Source: Caldilinea sp. CFX5
GTDB taxonomy: Bacteria > Chloroflexota > Anaerolineae > Caldilineales > Caldilineaceae
Assembly (NCBI GenBank): GCA_021405325.1
Contig: QWII01000048.1
Coordinates: 1-64,000 of the forward strand
Reading direction: 5' to 3'
Length of the DNA stretch: 64,000 nt
Part shown: one piece after another, positions 41,517-48,687 of the stretch
Layout of the letters: each line of letters begins with the position of its first letter
Position numbering within the stretch: the stretch's first letter is position 1
Notes under the pieces: generated by a model
What the model was told of the DNA's origin: nothing
The model's input: the letters and a program-made list of their open reading frames with translations, nothing else
Databases searched by the model: none
Made by a program: the position numbers and the translations under genes

Positions 41517-42674
41517 ATGGGGGTAGCCAGTGCCGGTATGCACGGCGGCGATGTGCGTTCAGATTGTTGGGTGCAAGTCGAAGAGACAACAGGTCGGACG
41601 GAAATTCAGTTGACCAGCCGGGTGGCAGCGCTCTATGGGGAGTCAATTCGGACACTAACGCGTGAAACGTTAGCAATGCTTGGCGCAACGAACCTGTCTG
41701 TAACAATGGATGATAGCGGCGCATTGCCGTACACCTTGCTGGCGCGCATTGAAGCCGCTGTCTTACGTTTGCGCCCAACAACAACTGCCACCGTTCTCCC
41801 TCCCATTAACCCAATCACCCAATATCCCACCACTCGCCACCGCTTGCGCCGTTCGCGCCTTTATCTGCCGGGCAACACCCCCAAGTTTTTTATCAATGCC
41901 GGTCTGCATCGCCCCGACGCCGTGATTCTAGATTTGGAAGATTCGGTGGCAGCGACAGAAAAAGATGCGGCGCGGTTACTGGTGCGCAATGCGTTGCGGG
42001 TGGTCAACTTTTATGGCGCTGAGAAGATGGTGCGGGTCAATGCGCTGCCGGCTGGCTTGGATGATATGCGTCTGCTGGCCCCGCATGGGGTGCATGTTTT
42101 TCTCTTGCCCAAAACGGAAAAGGTTGATGACGTGGTGGCCGCTGATCGCCTGCTCACCGAACTGGGGGTCGATTGCTTTTTGATCCCGCTCCTGGAGAGC
42201 GCCAAAGGGGTGTTGCAAGCCTGGTCAATTGCCACGGCCTCCCCACGGGTGGTGGCGCTGGCGATTGGGTTGGAAGATTACACTGCCGATCTCGGTGCGC
42301 AACGCACCGCTGAAGGGCGGGAAAGTCTGTGGGCGCGCAGTCAGGTGGTCAATGCGGCGCGGGCTACCGGGGTGCAAGCGCTCAGTTCCGTCTTCGCCAA
42401 CATCGACGACCAGGCCGCGTTGTTAGCCTGGGCCAGGGCGGAACGGGGGCTAGGCTTTGAAGGCATCGGCTGTCTGCATCCGCGACAGGTGGCCGTCACC
42501 CATCAAGCCTTTGCGCCGACAGCAGAAGAAGTAGGAAGGGCGCAGCGAATAATGACCGCTTATACGGCGGCGCTGGCGGCCGGCCAGGGTGTGACCAGTG
42601 TCGATGGCATGATGATCGATGCCCCGGTGGTGGCACGGGCAGAAAGAATTATCAAGGCCGCTGAAAAGCCCTAA
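41517..42674 (+). CDS. citE: Citrate lyase CitD-CitE fusion (acyl carrier + citryl-CoA lyase beta)
   Basis: 385 residues from the ATG at 41517; the open frame upstream is repeat sequence. Residues 1-88 match the CitD acyl-carrier subunit (VQVEETTGRTEIQLTSRV, YGESIRTLTRETLAML, DDSGALPYTLLARIEAAVLR). A linker coded by an octamer-like sequence (CCCAATCACCCAATATCCC) leads to CitE, the HpcH/HpaI-fold lyase (LYLPGNTPKFF, VILDLEDSVA, LIPLLESAKGV, AIGLEDYTADLG, IGCLHPRQV). Normally CitD and CitE are separate. The Ser that carries the phosphoribosyl-dephospho-CoA group in CitD (ESGDV or ESSDV) appears to be Gly here (HGGDV). Cleaves citrate to acetate and oxaloacetate together with CitF. Confidence 0.85.
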   Translation: MGVASAGMHGGDVRSDCWVQVEETTGRTEIQLTSRVAALYGESIRTLTRETLAMLGATNLSVTMDDSGALPYTLLARIEAAVLRLRPTTTATVLPPINPITQYPTTRHRLRRSRLYLPGNTPKFFINAGLHRPDAVILDLEDSVAATEKDAARLLVRNALRVVNFYGAEKMVRVNALPAGLDDMRLLAPHGVHVFLLPKTEKVDDVVAADRLLTELGVDCFLIPLLESAKGVLQAWSIATASPRVVALAIGLEDYTADLGAQRTAEGRESLWARSQVVNAARATGVQALSSVFANIDDQAALLAWARAERGLGFEGIGCLHPRQVAVTHQAFAPTAEEVGRAQRIMTAYTAALAAGQGVTSVDGMMIDAPVVARAERIIKAAEKP

Positions 42675-42769
42675 CGTCAATTTCGCCGAGCGGTTGGCCA
42701 ACCATCTTCCTAGAAGATTGGCTTGTCGCCGCTGGTCTTTCTTGATCAACCAATAAGTTAATAGCGCTT

Positions 42770-44326
42770 ATGCACGATCTAACCGAAAACGACGCCGGTC
42801 GTCTGGTTCCCACCCAAGTCAATGGGCGCACCTTTATACCGTATCAGGGCGTGGGCAAAGTCATCCCACAGGGCCGCAAGATTGGTCCACCGCTTCGCTC
42901 CTGCGCCCATTACCCGGCGGATGGCAACAAAGTTGTCCCGACATTGGTCGAAGCTTTACAACGTGCTGGTTTACGTGATGGTATGACCCTCTCGTCGCAC
43001 CACCATTTTCGCGATGGCGATCTGCTTATGGCGCAGGTCTTTGCCGCGGCGGCGGCGTTGGGGGTGCGCGACCTGGTCTGGCAGCCGTCGGCCACCTTTC
43101 CCTGTCATGCCCCGTTTACTGCCTACATGGAAAGTGGGCTGTTGCACCACATTGAAGGCAGCCTCAATGGCCCACTGGGGCGCTATGCGTCGCTGGGCAA
43201 GATGCCGGGGTCGGCGGTTTTGCGTTCACATGGCGGGCGCTACCGGGCGCTGCAAGATGGTGATGTTCATGTCGATCTAGCGATCATCGCCGCCCCAGCC
43301 GCTGATCCATTTGGCAATAGTTCGGGCGTGCTTGGCCCTAGCGCTTGTGGCCCGCTAGGCTTTGCCCTGGTCGACGCCCAATATGCCGACCAGGTGATTG
43401 TCGCCACCGATCATCTGGTCCCCTTTCCCTGCTACCCCTGGCACATTCAAGGCAACCATGTCGATCAAGTTGTCGTGCTGGAACGTATCGGCGACCCCAA
43501 GCGCATTGTCTCCGGCACGACCCAACTGACCCGTTCGCCCGATCATCTGCTGATTGCCGAATATGCCGCTCGGTTTGTCCAGGAAAGCGGCATTATGCGT
43601 CCGGGTTTTTCTTTTCAGGCCGGGGCTGGCGGCATTAGTCTGGCCTTTACTGTGTACCTGGCTGAACGGATGCGGGAGGCCGGGGTCAAAGCGCGTTTTA
43701 TCCGCGGCGGCAGCACCCGCTATCTGGTGGAAATGTTGGAAAGCGGCCTGACCGACTACATCCTTGATGGGCAAAGCTTTGATCTCGATGGCGTGCGCTC
43801 GCTGCGCGATCATCCCCATCACCTCGACACCAGCCCCTTTACCAGCTACAATTACCACGGCAAGGGCAACTTTGCCGCCCTGGTCGATTGTGTGGTCTTG
43901 GGCGCGACCGAGGTGGATCTCGACTTTAATGCCAATGTCGTCACCCATTCGGACGGCACGATTCACCACGGCATCGGCGGCTGGCAGGATACGCTCTTTG
44001 CCGGTTGCACCATTTTGACCGTCCCCACCTTCCGCGACCGCGTGCCGATCATCCGTGACCGGGTGACAACGCTCTGTGGGCCGGGGGAGTTGATCGATGT
44101 GGTGGTCACGGAGCGTGGCATTGCGATCAATCCCCTACGCACCGATTTGCTTGACGCTATGCAGGGGTCACGACTGCCTCTGCGCACGCTGGCGGAACTC
44201 AAAGCCGAAGCCGAGGCGATCTGTGGCGGTGCGCCGGCTGCGCCGCCGACGACTGATCAGGTCGTCGGTGTGGTCACTTGGGTGGATGGCACAATTCTCG
44301 ATAGTATACGACAGGTAGGCTTATGA
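42770..44326 (+). CDS. citF: Citrate lyase alpha subunit (citrate CoA-transferase)
   Basis: 518 residues, full length for CitF, matching throughout (YQGVGKVIPQGRKIGPPLRS, LSSHHHFRDGDLLMAQVFAA, GGISLAFTVYLAERM, IRGGSTRYLVEMLE, DFNANVVTHSDGTIHHGIGG, VVTERGIAINP). It exchanges the acetyl group on the acyl carrier for citrate, after which CitE cleaves citryl-ACP. It lies 95 bp after the CitD-CitE fusion and overlaps ARH 3 by 4 bp (ATGA), so ARH 3 is co-translated. citC, citX and citG, needed to make and load the prosthetic group in known systems, are not in the window. Confidence 0.92.
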   Translation: MHDLTENDAGRLVPTQVNGRTFIPYQGVGKVIPQGRKIGPPLRSCAHYPADGNKVVPTLVEALQRAGLRDGMTLSSHHHFRDGDLLMAQVFAAAAALGVRDLVWQPSATFPCHAPFTAYMESGLLHHIEGSLNGPLGRYASLGKMPGSAVLRSHGGRYRALQDGDVHVDLAIIAAPAADPFGNSSGVLGPSACGPLGFALVDAQYADQVIVATDHLVPFPCYPWHIQGNHVDQVVVLERIGDPKRIVSGTTQLTRSPDHLLIAEYAARFVQESGIMRPGFSFQAGAGGISLAFTVYLAERMREAGVKARFIRGGSTRYLVEMLESGLTDYILDGQSFDLDGVRSLRDHPHHLDTSPFTSYNYHGKGNFAALVDCVVLGATEVDLDFNANVVTHSDGTIHHGIGGWQDTLFAGCTILTVPTFRDRVPIIRDRVTTLCGPGELIDVVVTERGIAINPLRTDLLDAMQGSRLPLRTLAELKAEAEAICGGAPAAPPTTDQVVGVVTWVDGTILDSIRQVGL

Positions 44327-45378
44327 ATACAGAGTTTGAACGTTATCAACGCTATTATGGCGCACTCCTTGGTCTGGCCTATGGCGACGCCATTGGCTTT
44401 CCGGCGCTCTTTCACCGCACCTTTCAATTCCCCGAAAAGCGGCGCGAGTTTTTGTGGCGCACCAATCGCGACCTGGCGCGCCAGCGGATCATCCGCCTGA
44501 CTCTGCCCTATACCCACCGCCTGGAACCGGCTACACTCGAACCCTTCCCCACCGACGACACCGAGTATGCCGTCTTTACGGCGCAAACATTATTGGCCGC
44601 CTCAGGTAGCCCCACATTAGACACCTTTGTGACCGCCTGGCAGACACGCATCTTGCCCTGTGCTGATCAAGTCCTGACCGGCTTCTCCGAACGCGCCGCC
44701 ATTGAAAATTTACGGCGTGGATTGCAGCCACCCATCACCGGCAATGACAACCCGCAGCACTATGATGATTCCGCTTGTGCGCGGGCTGTGGCGGTTGGTC
44801 TCTACTGTGCCGGTAACGCAGAAGCAGCGGCGGCTTTGGCGGCGTTGGATGCCCAGGTGACCAATGCCGAAGATGGCGTCTACGCTGCGCAGGTGATGGC
44901 AGTCGCCATTACCTTACTGGCAACCGGGCAGGCGCTCCAACCAGCACTGCAACAGGCGCGTCAATTTATCCCGCCGGATAGTTGGCTGGCGCGTGGGAAT
45001 GCCATTGCGCTGGCTTGCTTGCAAGAAGCGACCGGCCAGCAGGATCTGCTCTTGTTGTTGGGCAAGCGGCTCATCAACACCGTCTACTCCTACGGCAATG
45101 CCGCGCCAGAGACCTTGCCGGCGGCTTTTGCATTGCTGGAAGCCTGTCGTGGTGATCTACAACAGGCGGTGCTGCTGGCGAATGCCCTGCCCAAAGCGGC
45201 TGATTCATTGCCGGCGCTGGTCGGCGCGTTGTGTGGCGCGTATCAGGGGGCGGGCAGTTTGAGTCCACTGTGGCAGGCGCAACTCAATGGTTGCCGTGGG
45301 CTTTGTCTGCCCTTTGTGGCGGATGTCCATCTGGATCAAGTGGCGCAACAGTTGGTGAATCGCGTAATTCCTGATTAG
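44323..45378 (+). CDS. Divergent ADP-ribosylglycohydrolase (ARH 3)
   Basis: 351 residues with start overlapping the citF stop. The N-terminal motif is kept (GLAYGDAIG and PTDDTE at about 76-81), with an insert of about 30 residues between them. In the C-terminal metal motif the family GRDADT has become PKAADS (about 290-295), losing the first Asp. It may therefore be catalytically weak, have altered metal binding, or act as a binding protein. The strict coupling to citF argues for a role tied to citrate lyase, such as handling its ribosylated prosthetic group. Confidence 0.82.
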   Translation: MNTEFERYQRYYGALLGLAYGDAIGFPALFHRTFQFPEKRREFLWRTNRDLARQRIIRLTLPYTHRLEPATLEPFPTDDTEYAVFTAQTLLAASGSPTLDTFVTAWQTRILPCADQVLTGFSERAAIENLRRGLQPPITGNDNPQHYDDSACARAVAVGLYCAGNAEAAAALAALDAQVTNAEDGVYAAQVMAVAITLLATGQALQPALQQARQFIPPDSWLARGNAIALACLQEATGQQDLLLLLGKRLINTVYSYGNAAPETLPAAFALLEACRGDLQQAVLLANALPKAADSLPALVGALCGAYQGAGSLSPLWQAQLNGCRGLCLPFVADVHLDQVAQQLVNRVIPD

Positions 45379-45487
45379 CTTCGCCTGACTGCCAAAAAGG
45401 TCGTTTGACGATTAGATAATCCCAGGGTATGATCGATTTTGTCAGGTGGCAATCGTTGCCGGAGGCATAGCGAAGGAAACAGCTTTG

Positions 45488-45706
45488 ATGACACCACAAG
45501 TAGGTTGGCAGGTTGCAGTTGACTTATACGTCGCCGAAGCCGTGAGTTTAGGCCGTGCCGCCGAAATCTCCGGTTTACCGACTGTTGTCTTTATGGAAAC
45601 CCTGCACAATCAAGGCATTTCACTCGTTACCGCTCAATCAACAGAAGTGCAAAAGGTAAGACGAAAGGCATTAATTCATGCCGGTTTCAACCTCCCTGGC
45701 CCTTAG
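45488..45706 (+). CDS. UPF0175-like small protein, N-terminally short
   Basis: 72 residues from the ATG at 45488 (AAGGA upstream); a GTG at 45446 is in frame. The helical core VAVDLYVAEAVSLGRAAEISGL...VVFMETLHNQGIS matches the UPF0175 antitoxin core, but the usual N-terminal 20-30 residues are missing and the normal downstream PIN-like toxin gene (DUF3368 type) is absent. Probably a decayed or orphan antitoxin. Confidence 0.5.
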   Translation: MTPQVGWQVAVDLYVAEAVSLGRAAEISGLPTVVFMETLHNQGISLVTAQSTEVQKVRRKALIHAGFNLPGP

Positions 45707-45753
45707 TAGCGCTCTTGCCGATTTCATTCAAACGATTTCAAGGAGGCATCACG

Positions 45754-47313
45754 GTGAGCTATGATACGATTATCATTGGGGCCGGTGCGGCGGGGGCCAT
45801 TCTGGCTGCACGCTTGACGGAAGATTCGACGCGTTCGGTTTTGCTCTTGGAAGCGGGGCCGGATTTCCCCAACAGCGCCGATCTGCCGGAGGAGATTCGC
45901 TATCAATATAGCAAACCGGGCAACCTGTGGGGCCGCGCCTTTGGGCCAACGACCAAGTATGGTTGGGGCTATATGGCGACCCGCACCCCGGTGGCGGAAC
46001 CGATGTTTGTCCCCCGCGGCAAGATCATGGGCGGCTCGACGGCGGTGAATGCCACGATCTTTTTCCGGGGCATCCCCGAAGATTACGACGACTGGGCTGC
46101 GCAAGGCAACGACCGCTGGAGCTACAGCGAACTGCTCCCCTTCTTCTGCAAAAATGAGCGCGATCTGGATTTCCAGAATGAGTATCACGGCAACGACGGC
46201 CCCATTCCCGCCTGGCGTTTCCCGCGTGAGGTGTGGACAGCGGAGAGCGTCGCCTTCGATGAAGCGTGTCGCACCGCTGGTTATCCCGCCTGTCCTGACC
46301 ATAATGCACCAGACGCCACCGGTGTCGGCCCGCTGGCGCATAACAATGTTGATGGCATTCGCTGGAGTACGGCGTTGGGCTATCTCGACCCGGCACGCCA
46401 GCGGCCCAACCTCACCATTCAGGCTGATTCGTTGGTGCATCGGGTTTTGTTTGACGGCCACCGGGCGACGGGTGTATTGGTTGAACACCAGGGTGCGCTA
46501 TCGACGATCCACGCCGATGAAATTATTGTGAGCGCCGGCGCTATCGCCTCGCCCCACCTGCTGCTTCACTCCGGCGTTGGTCCGGCGGATGATCTGCGCC
46601 GGCTAGGCATCGACGTGGTGCAAGATCTGCCGGGCGTGGGCCAGAATCTGCGCGACCATCCGCAAGTACTCTTTGTGCTACGCACCAAGCCGGAAGTGCC
46701 GGTGAGTTGGCTCGATCCGCGGCTCAACCTGGCCTTGACCTATACCGCCAGCGGCTCTCATCTGCGCAATGATATGATCCTGATCCCCAGCGCCAATGCC
46801 ACCGAGGGGGGCGTGACCAGTGAAGCGCCGCCGATTGGCTTCTACATTGTGCCTAGCATCTATCTGGCCGTTGGCGCTGGTTCGCTACACCTGACCTCGA
46901 CTGATCCCCATGTCCAACCAGCGTTGAACTACAACTATCTGGCCGAGGAGTTTGATCTGCGCCGGTTGCGCGAAGCGGTGCGCATCACGGAAGCACTGCT
47001 GGCTGATCCCGCGTTCCGCGCCATTGTGGCCGAGCAGATCGCGCCAGCACCGGTCGATCTGGCCTCTGACGCTGCCCTTGACGCCTGGATGTTGCGCAAT
47101 GTCACCACCAGTCACCACAGTTCCAGCACTTGCAAAATGGGGCCGGGGTCTGATCCGCTGGCGGTGGTTGACCAGTTTGGCAAGGTGCATGGTCTGACTG
47201 GGTTGCGCGTGGCCGACGCTTCGATCATGCCGGACTGCATTCGCGCCAACACCAATGTGACGACAATGGTGATCGGTGAACGGCTTGCTGACCTGATTCG
47301 CCAGGGCTTTTAA
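45754..47313 (+). CDS. GMC-family flavin oxidoreductase (choline dehydrogenase-like)
   Basis: 519 residues from the GTG at 45754, chosen because AGGAGG lies seven bases upstream and the FAD-binding strand YDTIIIGAGAAGAILAARL follows at once. GMC signatures: the second motif GGSTAVNATIFFRG, SAGAIASPHLLLHSGVGP, and the C-terminal SHHSSSTCKMG with the catalytic His pair plus RVADASIMPDCIRANTNV. FAD-dependent oxidation of an alcohol. It follows the citrate lyase/ARH cluster but a link is not shown. A consensus promoter for a separate RNA lies 36 bp after its stop. Confidence 0.93.
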   Translation: MSYDTIIIGAGAAGAILAARLTEDSTRSVLLLEAGPDFPNSADLPEEIRYQYSKPGNLWGRAFGPTTKYGWGYMATRTPVAEPMFVPRGKIMGGSTAVNATIFFRGIPEDYDDWAAQGNDRWSYSELLPFFCKNERDLDFQNEYHGNDGPIPAWRFPREVWTAESVAFDEACRTAGYPACPDHNAPDATGVGPLAHNNVDGIRWSTALGYLDPARQRPNLTIQADSLVHRVLFDGHRATGVLVEHQGALSTIHADEIIVSAGAIASPHLLLHSGVGPADDLRRLGIDVVQDLPGVGQNLRDHPQVLFVLRTKPEVPVSWLDPRLNLALTYTASGSHLRNDMILIPSANATEGGVTSEAPPIGFYIVPSIYLAVGAGSLHLTSTDPHVQPALNYNYLAEEFDLRRLREAVRITEALLADPAFRAIVAEQIAPAPVDLASDAALDAWMLRNVTTSHHSSSTCKMGPGSDPLAVVDQFGKVHGLTGLRVADASIMPDCIRANTNVTTMVIGERLADLIRQGF

Positions 47314-47348
47314 GCTAAAACAAGGATGAATTTGTTGACAAAAGGCGC

Positions 47349-47377
47349 TTGACACTTTATCCAGGATAGTGTATAGT
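47349..47377 (+). promoter_or_regulatory. Consensus sigma-70 promoter for a structured RNA
   Basis: TTGACA (47349-47354), exactly 17 bp, TATAGT (47372-47377). The expected start is about 47384, immediately before the structured segment at 47386-47545, and no ORF with a ribosome-binding site begins downstream until 47577. Confidence 0.8.
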
Positions 47378-47383
47378 AGTGCC

Positions 47384-47546
47384 AACAATAAAAAAGCGCC
47401 GCCCCATCGGTGGGTAAACACCGACGCCGGGCGGCTGACCACCCAAATTGTCTGGACAATCTGGATGACTGCGTCTATTCTACTTCATTTTGCTGATGAG
47501 ACCAAGAGCGGCAGCCTCCTGCGTGGGGCGGCTGCTTTTTTATTGG
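47384..47546 (+). ncRNA. Candidate structured RNA (about 160 nt) or attenuator leader
   Basis: The two ends pair over 20 bp: CAATAAAAAAGC then GCCGCCCC (47386-47405) with GGGGCGGC, one unpaired T, GCTTTTTTATTG (47525-47545). Inside are a hairpin TCGGTG-GGTAAA-CACCGA and ATTGTC-TG-GACAAT. The 5' GCCGCCC can alternatively pair with GGGCGGC at 47429-47435, and GCAGCC/GGCTGC (about 47514-47535) followed by T6 can form an intrinsic terminator. These options are mutually exclusive. A consensus promoter lies just upstream and the Rpn-like gene 31 bp downstream, so it may be a free sRNA or a leader. A MITE with terminal inverted repeats is an alternative. It matches no RNA family I can name. Confidence 0.55.
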
Positions 47547-47576
47547 GTCAATATTTGTGGTATACTTTGAGGTACG

Positions 47577-48653
47577 ATGAGCGAAAAGATTGTCAATCCA
47601 CACGATGCGTTTTTTAAGCAATATATGGGCCATGCGGTTGCCGCTGCCGATTTCTTGCGTCACCACTTGCCGCCGGCTGTGGCAATGGCGCTCGATCTGG
47701 GCCAATTACACCTGGAAAAAGACTCGTTTGTTGATGAAAAGTTGCGCAGCAACTTTAGCGACCTGCTCTACCGCACCGTGACAAATGATGGCACGCCAGT
47801 CGCAGTTGCGTTGCTGCTGGAACACAAAAGCTATGTTGACCAGTGGGTCGGCTTTCAAGTGTTAAAATACGTTGAACGGTATTGGGAGCAGCAGTTACAG
47901 GAAAGCGGGAAACTTTTGCCGGTTGTGCCGGTTGTCGTCTATCATGGTGTAGAAAATTGGACGGTTGCCACCCGCTTTGCCCGGAAACTGGAGGGGTTGA
48001 AAGATCCTAATGCGCCGTTGAATCAGACGGTTGGCCGCTATACACCTGATTTTGAATATCATCTGGTCAACCTGACTCAGCTTTCCGATGAGGAAATTCG
48101 GGGCGCCGTGATAACCCGGCTCTTTGTCCTCGTGCTTAAGCACATCTTTGAGCCAGAGTTGGGTGGGCGGTTGGATGAGATTTTAGCATTGGCTGCCGAA
48201 GTGATAAGTCTTTCCAGTGGCATGGCGATCGTAGCCGCCTTGTTGCGCTACATTGCCCGCTCTGCAGTGGATGTAAAGCAAGAAACGGTGACTCAGAAGT
48301 TGTTAGAAGTGTTACCTAAAGAGGGAGGCGTTCTTATGCAAACAATGGCCGAAGCCTGGATCGAGGAAGGCAAAGTGATTGGCCTGAAGAAGGGTCGTGA
48401 AGAAGGCCGTGAAGAAGGCCGTGAAGAAGGCAAGGTCGAGGAGCGGATCGAGTTGATTATCCGCCTCTTACGCCGCCGCTTCCACCCGACCGAAGAGACG
48501 CTCCAAACCATTGCCCAGCAATTGACCCAGATTCAGCAGGAGGCAGTCTTGAGCCGGCTTGTCGATCTGGCGTTGGATGTGCTTGTTTTGCCCGATTTTA
48601 TGAACCAGGTGCAAGCGCTCTTACCGGCAGCCGCCGTTGCCGATCAGGCATAA
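47577..48653 (+). CDS. Rpn-family PD-(D/E)XK nuclease/transposase-like protein
   Basis: 358 residues, start with GAGG five bases upstream and TATACT further up. The N-terminus (NPHDAFFKQYMGHAVAAADFL) and the nuclease core FSDLLYRTV...VALLLEHKS, with acidic Asp and E-x-K spaced as in PD-(D/E)XK enzymes, identify the Rpn/YhgA group, known to promote RecA-independent recombination in E. coli. The C-terminal part has a GREEGREEGREEG repeat coded by tandem 12-bp units, then a helical tail. The 3' end is duplicated (see 48633-48674). Confidence 0.85.
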   Translation: MSEKIVNPHDAFFKQYMGHAVAAADFLRHHLPPAVAMALDLGQLHLEKDSFVDEKLRSNFSDLLYRTVTNDGTPVAVALLLEHKSYVDQWVGFQVLKYVERYWEQQLQESGKLLPVVPVVVYHGVENWTVATRFARKLEGLKDPNAPLNQTVGRYTPDFEYHLVNLTQLSDEEIRGAVITRLFVLVLKHIFEPELGGRLDEILALAAEVISLSSGMAIVAALLRYIARSAVDVKQETVTQKLLEVLPKEGGVLMQTMAEAWIEEGKVIGLKKGREEGREEGREEGKVEERIELIIRLLRRRFHPTEETLQTIAQQLTQIQQEAVLSRLVDLALDVLVLPDFMNQVQALLPAAAVADQA

Positions 48654-48674
48654 GCCGTCGCCGATCAGGGATAA
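48633..48674. repeat. 21-bp tandem repeat duplicating the rpn stop codon
   Basis: GCCGTTGCCGATCAGGCATA(A) at 48633-48653 contains the gene's last codons and stop, and is repeated with two changes at 48654-48674, followed by the first bases of a third copy. Likely replication slippage. Confidence 0.8.
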
Positions 48675-48687
48675 GCCGTCAGGGTCT

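Noticed and set aside
45446..45487. Upstream GTG start of the UPF0175-like gene
   Set aside because: The extra residues do not restore the missing family N-terminus, and the ATG at 45488 has the better upstream site.
47384..47546. Identification of the RNA as 6S RNA, tmRNA or SRP RNA
   Set aside because: The long terminal stem is reminiscent of 6S RNA but no conserved element of any of these classes could be found.
47369..47617. 82-codon frame covering the structured RNA
   Set aside because: No ribosome-binding site; the frame runs through terminal pairing sequences and into the rpn gene; peptide looks random.
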